A stretch of DNA of 64,000 nt, taken from positions 1 to 64,000 of the forward strand of contig CAJHNH020001100.1 of assembly GCA_905116865.2 (NCBI GenBank), written 5' to 3'. The notes under the pieces were generated by a model that did no database searches, was not told where the DNA came from, and saw nothing but the letters and a program-made list of their open reading frames with translations. This stretch comes from Candidula unifasciata (lineage: Eukaryota; Mollusca; Gastropoda; Stylommatophora; Geomitridae). The position numbers and the translations under genes are program-made. Positions within the stretch are counted from its first letter, which is position 1, and each line of letters starts with the position of its first letter. Positions 1 to 12,604 of the stretch are shown here, piece after piece.

Positions 1-350
1 TGAAGTAAGGTGTAATTGGGTCCCGGACGATTTGAGTGTCCACCCAAATTATTATTTATATCATTACCCATATGATTTGAAGGTGTAATGAGTAGTGACG
101 TATTTGTGTCAAGGGCTGATACCATTTCTACCCATTAGGGAGGAGCTTGCCCATTGAATGTATATACCCATTAAATATGTGCCAGATAGTTTGTCCTTAG
201 GTGATTGACCCAAAAGTACATGACTTATTTTTTTTTTAGGTAACTAAATATTGACGATAAAATTTAAAAAAGATGACTGTACATGATGGCAGGCCATGCT
301 TTGCTGATACTTGACTTTGTCAGGAAGTATCAGTTCAGAGGAAGGGTGAA
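1..350. other. Unassigned sequence
   Basis: AT-rich, with no convincing ORF, RNA gene or repeat family recognised. It directly precedes the inverted terminus TGTCACAA of the LTR candidate. Confidence 0.5.
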
Positions 351-1110
351 TGTCACAACCCTATTAAGTACAGTCAGTGTACCACACCGTAAGGTGTGCA
401 CCCAGGGTTGACACAGAGGTCAGGGCCGTCACTGGTCAAGTCCGTTCTGTGATCGCACGGCGAAACCAGCGCTCAGGATAAAGCAAGAAAGCCTGAACTG
501 TGTTTTAATAACACGATGACTGCTTCTGGGACTGAGCTGGTGAACGGGGTTAAGAGACACGAGGTAGAAGGAAGAAGGGACATTCGGTGTGCGTCAGTCA
601 GGAAGAGAGGACGTTTAGTGACTGGATAGTTTATGTTATAGTATTAAAGTTAGGATATATTTCTGTTAGTGACTGGATAGTTGATGTACAGTTTTGTGTT
701 AGGATAGGATAGTTTCTTGTGTAGAGTATTTATGTATATGTGCTGTGAGAGAGTGGCTAACCTGGACACTCTGACCCTGCACTAGGACAGAGACTGTGAC
801 AGTTTGATTGGGTCAGCGTGGCGATAGAAGAGAGCGTATCCTGCCGGATTGTGGTTTGTACACCAGAGTATTGCCTGTCGCACGTACTGGGGACGGGGCG
901 ATTGTAAAGCCCGTCCAGCCAGAGGGTCCAGGCAATAGGTGGCCACACGGCGGGAAGTCAACTGTCTATGTATTACCTGTACTTCCAATAAAGATTGTCG
1001 TGTGTGCTCTGTGTGCGTTCGGGTTCAGTGTGTGTTGTAGGTTAGTCTGTCTGTCATAGGCCTAGTTAGCGAGCCACGGACCGGCAAGGTCATACCAGAG
1101 GTTTGTGACA
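351..1110 (+). mobile_element. Probable solo LTR
   Basis: The 760-bp block begins TGTCACAA and ends TTGTGACA, a perfect 8-bp inverted terminus of the TG...CA kind that bounds LTRs. An AATAAA signal lies at 987-992 on the + strand, where an R/U5 boundary could be. No internal retroelement domain adjoins it and no second copy is in the window, so a solo LTR is the simplest reading. I do not see a matching 4-6 bp target-site duplication (left flank GTGAA, right flank GCTAC). The 38-bp minisatellite starts immediately at its right edge. Superfamily unknown. Confidence 0.6.
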
Positions 1111-2175
1111 GCTACAGTATGACGACACCCTAGTGTTGTACATATGTGACCAATGTTACAGTATAGCGACTTCCTGGTGTTGTACTTGTGTGACCAATGT
1201 TACAGTATGATGACTCCCTGGTGTTGTACATATATGACCAATGTTACAGTATGACAACGCCCTAGTGTTGTACATGTGTGACCAATGCTACAATATGATG
1301 ATTCCCTGGTGTTGTACATGTGTGACCAATGTTACAGTATGACGACTCCCTTGTGTTATGTGACCAATGTTATAGTATGACGACTCCCTTGTGTTATGTG
1401 ACCAATGTTATAGTATGACGACTCCCTTGTGTTATGTGACCAATGTTACAGTATGACGACTCCCTTGTGTTATGTGACCAATGTTATAGTATGACGACTC
1501 CCTTGTGTTATGTGACCAATGTTATAGTATGACGACTCCCTTGTGTTATGTGACCAATGTTACAGTATGACGACTCCCTTGTGTTATGTGACCAATGTTA
1601 TAGTATGACGACTCCCTTGTGTTATGTGACCAATGTTACAGTATGACGACTCCCTTGTGTTATGTGACCAATGTTATAGTATGACGACTCCCTTGTGTTA
1701 TGTGACCAATGTTATAGTATGACGACTCCCTTGTGTTATGTGATCACTGTTATAGTATGACGACTCCCTTGTGTTATGTGATCACTGTTACAGTATGGCG
1801 ACTCCCTGGTGTTATGTGATCACTGTTATAGTATGGCGACTCTCTGGTGTTATGAGATCACTGTTACAGTATGACGACTCCCTTGTGTTATGTGACCAAT
1901 GTTACAGTATGGCGACTCCCTAGTGTTATGTGACCAGTGTTACAGTATGGCGACTCCCTGGTGTTATGTGACCAATGTTACAGTATGGCGACTCCCTGGT
2001 GTTATTTGATCAATGTCAGTATGTCGACTCCCTGGTGTTATTTGATCAATATCAGTATGACGACTCCCTTGTGTTATGTGATCACTGTTACAGTATGGCG
2101 ACTCCCTCGTGCTATGTGATTAATGTTACAGTATGACCACTCCCTGGTGTTGTACATGTGTAACTAATGTTACCA
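1111..2175. repeat. 38-bp minisatellite
   Basis: About 26 tandem units built around CAGTATGACGACTCCC, TTGTGTTATGTGAC and CAATGTTA. The core period is 38 bp (for example 1373 to 1411). The first units and the last are longer, about 44 bp, because they carry a TGTACATGTG-type extension. ORFs across it are by-products of the repeat. Confidence 0.95.
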
Positions 2176-2732
2176 ACATGAAGCAACAAGCGGCAGCAAA
2201 CACAACGTCCACAATTTCCAATCGCTCCGAATCACCTAGCCATCTCCTTGTGAGATGCAATTTTTCGTTATTTTGAAGCGTCACCCTGGCTCTTGTCAGG
2301 GGCCGCAATGTAGCCCGGCCATAAATATGATCTAATGGCTAAACGCGGTTTCTGGGACCTCTCCACGGGTGATCCTCATCCACATGGTGGCAGTGTCATC
2401 GGGTGTTTATCGCTTGTGTTATGTCCTAGTGGGGGGAAACGTATTACTACTACAGTCGCTCGTGAACGAGAGTCTATGGGGGGGGGGGGGGGGGGGGGGG
2501 AGGTGGGCGTTGGCGCGCAGTCAATCCTGACCTGCGCGTATCCTGCTCCTGGTTGTCAGATCACACTAAACCTGAATGTTTATTGTGCTACCAAACGCTC
2601 TGACTCCAGTGAAATCTGTCCGCCCAGCAGTGACATTTGCTACCAGTTGTCTGATTTACACATGGCCATCTTTGTTCAGATGATATTGAAACCAGGCAGA
2701 CGACCGCCCTTTTCCTCCCACTGACATTACTG
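2176..2732. other. Unassigned spacer with poly-G run
   Basis: No recognised gene. It contains a 23-base G homopolymer at 2478-2500. A 129-codon ORF at 2335-2724 runs through the poly-G and has no familiar motif, so it is not called as a gene. Confidence 0.5.
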
Positions 2733-5296
2733 ACTTACCTAGTTACTAACATCTAGAACATACAAGAACAATGGGAATAACCTAGTTACCAACATCTAGA
2801 ACATACAAGAACAATGGGACCTACCTAGTTACCAACATCTAGAACATACAAGAACAATGGACCTACCTAGTTACCAGCATCTAGAACATACAAGAACAAT
2901 GGGATCTACATAGATACCAACATCTAGAACATACAAGAACAATGGGATCTACCTAGTTACCAACATCTAGAACATACAAGAACAATGGGATCTACCTAGT
3001 TACCAGCATCTAAAACATACAAGAACAATGGGATCCACTTAGTTACCAGCATCTAGAACATACAGGAACAATGGGATCTACCTAGTTACCAGCATCTAGA
3101 ACATACAAGAACAATGGGATCTACCTAGTTACCAACATCTAGAACATACAAGAACAATGGGATCTACCTGGTTACCAACATCTGGAACATACAAGAACAA
3201 TGGAATCTACCTAGTTACCAACATCTAGAACATACAAGAACAATGGGATCTACCTAGTTACCAACATCTGGAACATACAAGAACAATGGAATCTACTTAG
3301 TTACCAACATCTGGAACATACAAGAACAATGGAATCTACTTAGTTACCAACATCTAGAACATACAAGAACAATGAGATCTACCTAGTTACCAACATCTAG
3401 AACATACAAGAACAATGGGATCTACCTAGTTACCAGCATCTAAAACATACAAGAACAATTTGATCTACCTAGTTACCAACATCTAGAACATACAAGAACA
3501 ATGAGATCTACCTAGTTACCAACATCTAGAACATACAAGAACAATGGGATCTACCTAGTTAGCAACATCTAGAACATACAAGAACAATGGAATCTACCTA
3601 GTTACCAACATCTAGAACATACAAGAACAATGGTATCTACCTAGTTACCAGCATCTAGAACATACAAGAACAATAGGATCTACCTAGTTACCAACATCTA
3701 GAACATGCAAGAACAATGGAATCTACCTAGTTACCAACATCTAGAACATACAAGAACAATGGGATCTACCTAGTTACCAACATCTAGAACATACAAGAAC
3801 AATGGGACCTACCTAGTTACCAACATCTAGAACATACAAGAACAATGGACCTACCTAGTTACCAGCATCTAGAACATACAAGAACAATGGGATCTACATA
3901 GATACCAACATCTAGAACATACAAGAACAATGGGATCTACCTAGTTACCAACATCTAGAACATACAAGAACAATGGGATCTACCTAGTTACCAGCATCTA
4001 AAACATACAAGAACAATGGGATCCACTTAGTTACCAGCATCTAGAACATACAGGAACAATGGGATCTACCTAGTTACCAGCATCTAGAACATACAAGAAC
4101 AATGGGATCTACCTAGTTACCAACATCTAGAACATACAAGAACAATGGGATCTACCTGGTTACCAACATCTGGAACATACAAGAACAATGGAATCTACCT
4201 AGTTACCAACATCTAGAACATACAAGAACAATGGGATCTACCTAGTTACCAACATCTGGAACATACAAGAACAATGGAATCTACTTAGTTACCAACATCT
4301 GGAACATACAAGAACAATGGAATCTACTTAGTTACCAACATCTAGAACATACAAGAACAATGAGATCTACCTAGTTACCAACATCTAGAACATACAAGAA
4401 CAATGGGATCTACCTAGTTACCAGCATCTAAAACATACAAGAACAATTTGATCTACCTAGTTACCAACATCTAGAACATACAAGAACAATGAGATCTACC
4501 TAGTTACCAACATCTAGAACATACAAGAACAATGGGATCTACCTAGTTAGCAACATCTAGAACATACAAGAACAATGGAATCTACCTAGTTACCAACATC
4601 TAGAACATACAAGAACAATGGTATCTACCTAGTTACCAGCATCTAGAACATACAAGAACAATAGGATCTACCTAGTTACCAACATCTAGAACATGCAAGA
4701 ACAATGGAATCTACCTAGTTACCAACATCTAGAACATACAAGAACAATGGGATCTACCTAGTTACCAACATCTAGAACATACAAGAACAATGGGATCTAC
4801 CTAGTTACTAACATCTAGAACATACAAGAACAATGGGATCTACCTAGTTACCAGCATCTAGAACATACAAGAACAATGGGATCTACCTAGTTACCAACAT
4901 CTAGAACATACAAGAACAATGGGATCTACCTGGTTACCAACATCTAGAACATACAAGAAAAATGGAATCTACCTAGTTACCAACATCTAGAACATACAAG
5001 AAAAATGGAATCTACCTAGTTACCAACAACTGGAATATACAAGAACAATGGAATCTACTTAGTTACTAACATCTGGAACATACAAGAACAATGGGATCTA
5101 CCTAGTTACCAACAACTGGAATATACAAGAACAATGGAATCTACTTAGTTACTAACATCTGGAACATACAAGAACAATGGGATCTACCTAGTTACCTACA
5201 TCTAGAACATACAAGAACAATGGGACCTACCTAGTTACCAACATCTAGAACATACAAGAACAATGGGATCTACCTAGTTACCAACAACTGGAATAT
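2733..5296. repeat. 43-bp minisatellite with a 988-bp higher-order duplication
   Basis: About 59 units of 43 bp keyed by CTACCTAGTTACCA, CATCTAGAACATACAAG and AACAATGG (phase checked at 2773 to 2816). Block 2813-3800 recurs at 3801-4788 with the same order of point variants (for example AATTTGATCT, TTAGCAACAT, AACATGCAAG). The offset is 988 bp, i.e. 23 units with one unit a base short. Confidence 0.97.
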
Positions 5297-5640
5297 ATGG
5301 AACTTGTGGACTACCTGATTTGAGCGTCCGACCCTTTCTAGGGAATTGTGCGGGGAACTTGGCGGTCCTCTTAACCACAATTTAAAAAAAAAAAAATTGT
5401 TACGCAATTAAACAGCGCTATCCTGTTTTTCCCATCGGCGGTCTAATTGGAGTGTAAATAATTGTGTCTTTCTGTTTGTCTGTTGTCTAATTACCCCCTT
5501 TACCTTTGATTGGGGCCATGACTGCCTTGTTTCCTGGGTGGTTCCCACTTCCAGTTTTCTCATTAGGTGACAGTTGTCGGCTAGTGCCCTATAGCACATG
5601 ATCAATTACGTGATCGTTTCTCAAAGTATAGCAACATTCG
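5297..5640. other. Unassigned spacer
   Basis: Single-copy-looking sequence with a 13-base A run near 5384. No gene or element recognised. Confidence 0.5.
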
Positions 5641-6514
5641 AGCCGGAAGGTAAATCTCTAGCGGCTACGTCACCACGGGCAGGCGTGCGAACCTCCAGTC
5701 GCTACAGCACAGCGGACCGGCAGGTAAACCTCCAGTCGCTACAGCACAGCGGGCCGGCAGGTAAACCTCTAGCCGCTACATAATGTCAGGTTGGCATGCT
5801 AACCTCTAGTCGCTACAACACCGCGAGCTTCCAGGCGAACCTCTAGTCGCTACAACACCGCAAGCTGCCAGGCGAACCTCTAGTCGTTACAACACCGCGA
5901 GCTGCCAGGCGAACCTCTAGTCGTTACAACACCGCGAGCTGGCAGGCGAACCTCTAGTTGTTACAACACCGCGAGCTGCCAGGCGAACCTCTAGTCGTTA
6001 CAACACCGCGAGCTGCCAGGCGAACCTCTAGTCGTTACAACACCGCGAGCTGGTAGGCGAACCTCTAGTCGTTACAGCACCGCGAGCTGCCAGGCGAACC
6101 TCTAGTCGTTACAACACCGCAAGCTGGCAGGCTAACCTCTAGTCGCTACAACACCGCGAGCTGGCAGGCGAACCTCTAGTCGTTACAACACTGCGAGCTG
6201 GCAGGCGAACCTCTAGTCGTTACAACACCGCGAGCTGCCAGGCGAACCTCTAGTCGTTACAACACCGCGAGCTGCCAGGCGAACCTCTAGTCGTTACAAC
6301 ACCGCGAGCTGCCAGGCGAACCTCTAGTCGTTACAACACCGCGAGCTGGTAGGCGAACCTCCAGTCGTTACAACACCGCGAGCTGGTAGGCGAACCTCTA
6401 GTCGTTACAACACCGCGAGCTGGCAGACGAACCTCTAATCGTTACAACACCGCGAGCTGGCAGGCGAACCTCTAGTCGTTACAACACCGCGAGCTGGCAG
6501 GCGAACCTCTAGTC
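5641..6514. repeat. 37-bp minisatellite, left part
   Basis: About 23 units of 37 bp keyed by GAACCTCTAGTCGTTACAAC and ACCGCGAGCTG. The leftmost units (about 5690-5775) instead read CGGACCGGCAGG or CGGGCCGGCAGG, the variant dominating the right part at 10429-10715. The array is interrupted at 6514 by a hAT-like element. Confidence 0.95.
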
Positions 6515-9500
6515 CAGGGCTTTTCAACTGGCAGCCCGTAGACTAGGAAGTGTCCCGCCGATCGATGACAAAACAGTAAAATGTAATATCAGTGTGTTCC
6601 GTAAAAATCTTCGAAAACTATTTTTGACGAATGTGTCAATTGGAAATATGTTTTTGATCAAACTGTAAATAATTTGCTACAAGGGAACAAACACCCACTA
6701 GTGTAGGGACAGAAAATACCACAACTGCGGGATATGCATGCAAATTTAATTAGATCAGTGTAAAAGTAAGTTCTAATAGTTAGCAAAACTTGCCTGTTGG
6801 GGGCCAAAAGTACTGAGATAGGATCGAAAGAATCAAGTAACAGACGGGAAAGCAACCGCTCCACAAGACAGTCAATGAAGGTGAGATATTTATTAGACAA
6901 GAAGACGAATACCAGCCCAGTCATGGCAACGCTTAGATTACTGAGAAACTCTCCTAAATGGTACATACAAACTAATGTCACTGACCGATGCTGAACACTA
7001 GTGACACTGGACACAGCAGAACACCTGCTAGTGATCTTGTTTTGAGATTATATAATCCGATTCTGGTGAACATCTTAGGGACGGTTCAGTCACACATAAG
7101 TCTCAGTCATAAATTGCAGAACACGTTTCAGTAAAAAACTGAATCAGTATCAGTATTTTAAATCATCTACATTTTATTACTTTAGTTAAATAAGGAACAG
7201 GAGGAGGAACATCGAAGAATGGAGTGGGTTTCCTGGTGCATCCGGACATATCTAACTACATATTAGACATATATTATCACTCAGATAGAATTATTACTTT
7301 GAAAATTAAAAGAGGAGAGCAAGCTGAAACATATTTATAGATATATGCACCATGCAATGATAATTATACAGAAGAGCAGAAAGATGAATTCTTTGACGAT
7401 CTGTCTGATGAGATAAAGAAAGTGTAGGTAAGCAGCATACTATATGTAATGGGTGACTTCAACGGGAGGGTAGGAAATAACAGAAGAGAATACGAACAGT
7501 TTTTAGGTCCACATGCAGCTAAGAACAGTGCTAGAAATGGAAATGGTCAAAGAATATTGGTTCTATGCAGCCAGCACAATCTTTTTATTACGAACACATT
7601 CTTTGACCATAGAGATTCACAACTTTACACTTGGTACAAATGGAATGATGTCTCCATCAAGAGCCAGATTGACTTTATACTTACCAGAGTTCAAGGAAGA
7701 AGGAGAATTCTTGATTCAAGAGCAATCCCAAATGGTCTATGTGACACTGACCATAAAATAGTTGTGTTAACAGCAAAACATCTTACATTAAAGAAACACA
7801 TAAAGAAATTAACCAAAAACAAGGATCTCATCAAGATAGCAAATCTGAAACAGGAAGGAGTAAAAGAACAGTTACAACAGAAAGTAGAGACAGCATTCAA
7901 ACAACTTCCACATGTAGTTGGCAATATTGAGGAAGAATGGAGTAAATATAAAAACACTATGCTTAGTATTGCAGAAGAATTATGTGGAAAACGGAAGAGT
8001 GGAAACAGACGGGGAAATAACAAATATTCACCTTGGTGGTGCGAAGAAGTAAAAGAAGCAATTAAAAAGAAAAAGGACTTAAATAAACAGTGGATAAAAT
8101 CAAAGAAAGAAGAAGATTATGTAAACTATAGACTGCAAAGGAGAGAAACCAACAGGAGTGTCAAGAAAGCAAAACAAGCATCCTGGGAACGTTTCGGTGG
8201 GTCATTAGCAGAAAATGAGAAAACATCCAGCAGAAAATGTTTCAAAGTAGTTAAAAATATGCGGAAAAGAGATGAGAACTACAACCCCACTGAAATAATT
8301 AATGATAAGACTGGAAGGCCATTGATAGATCCACCCGAGATAGTAGAAAGATGGAGGGAATACTTCAATGAGCTCTTTAATCCTCTAGGAGATCATCAGG
8401 AAAGAACAACTGAAGAGCACAGAGCAACAATGTTAGAACAACACATACTAATGGATGAAAAAGAAAAAGTCATTAAGCAGTCTCCCAAATATAAAGCACC
8501 AGGAGCTGATAGATTACCAACAGAAATAATTCAAACAGCAGGTGAAAGCAGCATCAGATGGCTTCACAGAATATTTATTGCAACATGGGTACAACAAACT
8601 GCCCCTATTGATTGGCAACATGCAATAGTTATACTATTGTGGAAGAACAAAGGAAGCTAACGAGAATGCGGTCAATACCGAGGCATCTCTCTTTTAAGCC
8701 ATGTTGGCAAAATGTATGCCAAGATAATAGAAACAAGACTGAGACCAGTGATAGAACCACAGCTGGCAGAAGAACAGATCGGATTTAGGAGAAATAGAAG
8801 CTGCACAGATGCAATCTTCACACTTAAACAGAATAGAAAAGAACATTGAATACAATAAGAACTTATTTGTGGCATTCGTAGACCAGGAAAAGGCATTTGA
8901 CAGAGTCGACAGCCAATTATTATGGAAAGTAATGGCAAGATATGAAATAAGCGAACACCTCATCGAAGTGTGCAAAAGTTTATACAGGGATTGTAGAAGT
9001 GTAGTTAGAATAAATCAGGGAACATCTCATCCATTCACAGTAACATCTGGAGTAAGACAAGGGTATGTCTTATCACCACTGCTGTTTATCACCTACATCG
9101 ACAGTATTTGCAAGAATGCCAAGCCCATGAATGAAAATGTTAGTAAGATCAACGAATACTCATTGCAGATGACCAGGCCTTGATAGCAGATACAGCCATG
9201 AAATTGCAACAACATCTAACATACATGAATGAAGAATGTAAAACAAATAATATGAGAATCAACACTGAAAAGACAGAAGTAATGTCAATATGAAAAAAGA
9301 AGACAGATCTAAACATAGCAATAGAGTGCAAAGGTATTAAACGGGCATCTGAGTTTAAATATCTGGGAACTACATTTACCGGAAATGGGAAATTGGATAA
9401 AGAAATTGACATTAGATGCAGTAAAGCAAACCAAGTATTGGGACAGCTAGCCCCCCTCTTCAGAGACATCTAATTCAAAGCATATTTATTCCAACTCTGT

Positions 9501-10428
9501 GCTACCAGTGCCAGACATGGTCACTCACCACAAACCATAAAAGAAAATTAGTAACCACGGAAATGAGATGTCTGAGATGGGCTGTAGGAGTGACCATAAG
9601 AGATAGGATCAGGAATGAGATCATAAGAGAAAAAGTCGGCACAGAACCAGTTCTGGATTACATACGAAGACAGCAAGTGAAATGGTTTGCCCACTTAGAG
9701 AGAATGCCTTGGGACACCATACCATACAAAGCATCCATGGAAAGAGAAGAAGGACGTAGAGAACGAGGTAGACCAAGAACAATATGGAAGGATAACATCA
9801 GAGAAACTCTACAACAGCACGATGTGCCTATGGTTGAGGCGGCCAGAAGAGCTAGAAACAGAACCTTATATCTCCCTCGACACCCACAGCGGTAAAAGAG
9901 GAAGTGAAGAAGAAAAAGAAATACTTGATGTTATGGCAAGTATTATTAAGAGGGTAAAGTAGGAATGTAAAAATCGTGCATTCAACAATGACTAGACACT
10001 GAAATATTAATTCATATCACAGACTTTACCTAATTCAAAACCAGTGATGAGGATGCCGTTCCACGCCATTTGAAACGAACTGTGCACAGTTATTATTATT
10101 ATTAGTATGATAATGACAATTGCAGTGACAATGCTAACGTGTATTTATAATTCCAATGGGAAGTGGAAAATGCGTATCTTTTTATTAAGAGTGAGTATTA
10201 ATTAATCATTACAAAAGATCGTAGTATACTTTACATAAAAATTGGTTTAAAATCCGTTTCATTTTTATTACCCTAGGTTAGGCCCTTGCTAGGCCCAGCA
10301 GTACAAATGTGAGAGTTGATTAAAGTTATGCATTGAAAATGTTTCAAATTTGGGTTTGTGCCACTGGCCCACGACGATCCCGATGTTTAACATTTTGGCC
10401 CGCGAGTCAACTTAATTGAATAGCCCTG
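6515..10428. mobile_element. hAT-like DNA transposon inserted in the 37-bp array
   Basis: The ends are imperfect inverted repeats: the left begins CAGGGCTTTTCAACT and the right, read in reverse complement, begins CAGGGCTATTCAATT. Both run into GGCAGCCCG or CGCGGGCC. CAGGG termini followed by a GGCCCGCG-like stretch are typical of hAT families. The flanking octamers CTCTAGTC (6507-6514) and CTATAACC (10429-10436) sit at the same phase of the minisatellite and match at 5 of 8 positions, consistent with a decayed 8-bp duplication. The interior at 6540-7190 and 9960-10420 shows no transposase I can recognise. The rest is an inserted LINE, so this looks like a non-autonomous or badly decayed copy. 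Confidence 0.75.
7200..9960 (+). pseudogene. Broken AP-endonuclease-type LINE (endonuclease plus reverse transcriptase)
   Basis: Non-LTR retrotransposon polyprotein in several frames. The endonuclease part shows GVGFLVHPD near 7220 and MGDFNGRVG, SQIDFIL and DTDHKIVV in the 403-codon segment 7449-8660, matching the D-x-N and D-H positions of APE-type endonucleases. That segment also holds the linker and the start of the RT (KYKAPGADRLPTEII, LWKNKGS). After a stop at 8658-8660 the RT continues in other frames: GQYRGISLL, QIGFRRNRSC, FVDQEKAFDRV (8809-9183), GVRQGYVLSPLLF, then an IADD version of the catalytic box one frame away near 9162. The thumb region has FKYLGTTF, and the tail at 9563-9895 contains ERGRPRTIWKDNI. 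Stops at about 7340 and 7425 and at least three frame changes show it is dead. It lies wholly inside the hAT-like element, so it is younger than it. Clade not resolved by eye. Confidence 0.9.
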
Positions 10429-10715
10429 CTATAACCGCTACAGCCCGGTGGACCGGCAGGCAAACTTATAACCGCTACAGCCCGGCGGACCGGCAAGCGA
10501 ACCTCTAACCGCTACAGCACGGCACATTCAGGCGAACCTCTAACCGCTACAGCACCGCGGACCGGCAGGCAAACCTATAACCGCTACAGCCCGGCGGACC
10601 GGCAAGCGAACCTTTAACCGCTACAGCACGGCGGACCGGCAGACGAACCTCTAACCGGTACAGCACGGCGGGCCGGCAGACGAACTTCTAGCTGCTACGG
10701 CACGGCGGCCGACAG
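10429..10715. repeat. 37-bp minisatellite, right part
   Basis: About 8 further units of the array at 5641-6514, but of the CGGACCGGCAGG and TAACCGCTACAGC type. It continues in the same orientation after the hAT-like insertion. Confidence 0.9.
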
Positions 10716-10734
10716 ATAATGTTCATATAAAAAG

Positions 10735-10990
10735 TGGAGGAAGAAGAGGAAGAAGAGGAGGAGAGTAAGAAGAAGAGATGGAGAAGAGGAGGAGAGGAAG
10801 AAGAAGAGGAAGAGAGAAAGAACAGGAGAAGAGAAAGAAGATGAGAGGAAGAAGAGGATGAAAGGACGAAGAGAAAGAGGAGGAGATGAAGAAGAGGAGG
10901 AAAGGAAGAAGAGGAGGAGAGGAAGAAAAGGAGGGGAGGGGAAAAGGAGAGAAAGAAGAGGAGAAGATAACGGAGAAGAAGAAGAAATGT
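10735..10990. repeat. Polypurine GAA/GGA tract
   Basis: About 250 bp almost entirely A and G on the + strand (GAAGAGGAAG-type words). Low-complexity; ORFs here on either strand are compositional. Confidence 0.9.
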
Positions 10991-11287
10991 AACACGTGTA
11001 TTTTATAAGGATGAGGAGGAAACATTAGATGTAGAGAAACCTGAGCAGGAAGTTCAACATACCGACTTGATAGAGAAAAGCAGATGAGGAGTTAAGTGTG
11101 TTAAATTTCGCGTGTCCCTTCTGACAGTGTTAACGCTTCATATTGGAGCCTTAACCCTTCATTGTGGCTTTACTAGAGTGACATAGAGCGGCCACAGTAG
11201 ACTTCACACACAAGTCGCTAATAATTGTCTGTCTGGGCGGTAATGGAGAAATCAGGCTGGTGATAAGTTTGTAAAAATAAAGCACCA

Positions 11288-11332
<45 letters not shown>

Positions 11333-11368
11333 GCAAATGCACAGAGAGAGGGGGAGAGAGAGACGGGG

Positions 11369-11416
<48 letters not shown>
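11288..11416. repeat. Adjacent (CA)n and (GA)n microsatellites
   Basis: (CA)n at about 11288-11329 is followed by an impure then pure (GA)n to about 11416. Three ORFs on the minus strand are translations of these dinucleotides. Confidence 0.95.
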
Positions 11417-11419
<3 letters not shown>

Positions 11420-11919
11420 GCGGTCATGCAATATGGTTGGAATATCTACCATAAAAGTTACTTTACCCCCCACTCACCCACCCAGAGCTTTCGTCCTCTA
11501 GCCGCCCGCTGGATTATGTTGTTGAACTTGTCAGTTATTTGAAAAGCCAGCGCAGATAAGAAAGTCAGTGAAGCGTTTAACTGTTTTATCAATACTTGAC
11601 AATCCATGGCTGCCCAACAATGTGGTCACACGTTATCACACAGAATAACCACTGTACAAGTATGGAATATAGGAGAGGTAAATAGTTCGGGGTCGGATTT
11701 CCTAGGGTTTTTTTTTTTTCCAGCTGCTCTCCCGGGGCTGACTATGGATACCTGCAACCCTGAACAAGCTGTTTTACCTGTGATGCCTACATGTGTATTC
11801 GCCCTGTTCCCTGTCTTATGTATGCTTGGATGCGATGCAATATTTTTTTCCAATCTGAACATAGATGGGCGCATCAAGACCATTTTGTGACTCAAACGGG
11901 AGATACATTTGTTTATTCA
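11417..11919. other. Unassigned spacer
   Basis: No gene recognised. ORFs of 94 and 89 codons on opposite strands over the same bases (11606-11895) lack motifs. Confidence 0.5.
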
Positions 11920-12550
11920 GGAAAGGAAAAGAGTGGTTTGTGCTGGCTGGGTTTTCTGATGACAAGAAACGTTTTTTCATCACTTCTTGGATATAATCCG
12001 ACCAGCGACTGAGTTCTAACTGTCAGACTCAAGTCAAGGAAAAGAACATCACAATTACTCAAGTCTATGCCTTAACATCTGCATCAGAGGAACAATTGTA
12101 ATGCAACAATTGATGGAGGAAGAAAAGAGGAAGAGGAAATAGAGGCCCATTCGGCATAGCAGACAGGAAAGAATATGTCTGTTAGCAACACACTATTTAA
12201 ACAACACCCAAGAAGGCTCTGCACCTTAAATTCACAGTAAGGAAATAACAGAAAACAAATTGTTTATATTCTAATACAACATGGAGGACATTTATAAAAA
12301 TCTACAAAGACACTCCCTGAAGCTGACTGTGACACTGATCACAAACTTCTTGTTGCAGAGTTTAAAATAAAACTAAACAAAGTGTTGAAAGGGGCTAAGC
12401 CAATAGGTTTTAATTTAATTAAGTAATTTACAAAATGATTAAAGCATTGAGGGTAAAAACAAATTTGAGGCACTCATAGCAGTGCAGGAGGATATGACAC
12501 CTGATGAGTTAGCCAGTGAAGCAAGAAACATCATCATCACAACAGTTTAG
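11920..12550 (+). pseudogene. LINE endonuclease fragment
   Basis: Frame-shifted scraps read in order as an APE-type endonuclease: GFLMTRNVFSSLLGYNP, then VLTVRLKSRK (about 12018-12050), VSNTLFKQHPRRL (about 12180-12215), YILIQ, then DCDTDHKLLVAEFKIKL (about 12328-12375), where the D-H pair is the C-terminal catalytic signature. A later scrap, DMTPDELASEARNI, follows near 12495. Stops and frame changes interrupt throughout. It is a different sequence family from the LINE at 7200. The 33-bp minisatellite begins about 55 bp further on. Confidence 0.8.
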
Positions 12551-12604
12551 AACATGATTTCTTTTTAAAAAAACGACACAAGAAACAGATTTACATTACC
12601 AAAA

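Noticed and set aside
2733..5296. CRISPR-like regular repeats
   Set aside because: The units are contiguous with no unique spacers, and the setting is eukaryotic. These are minisatellites.
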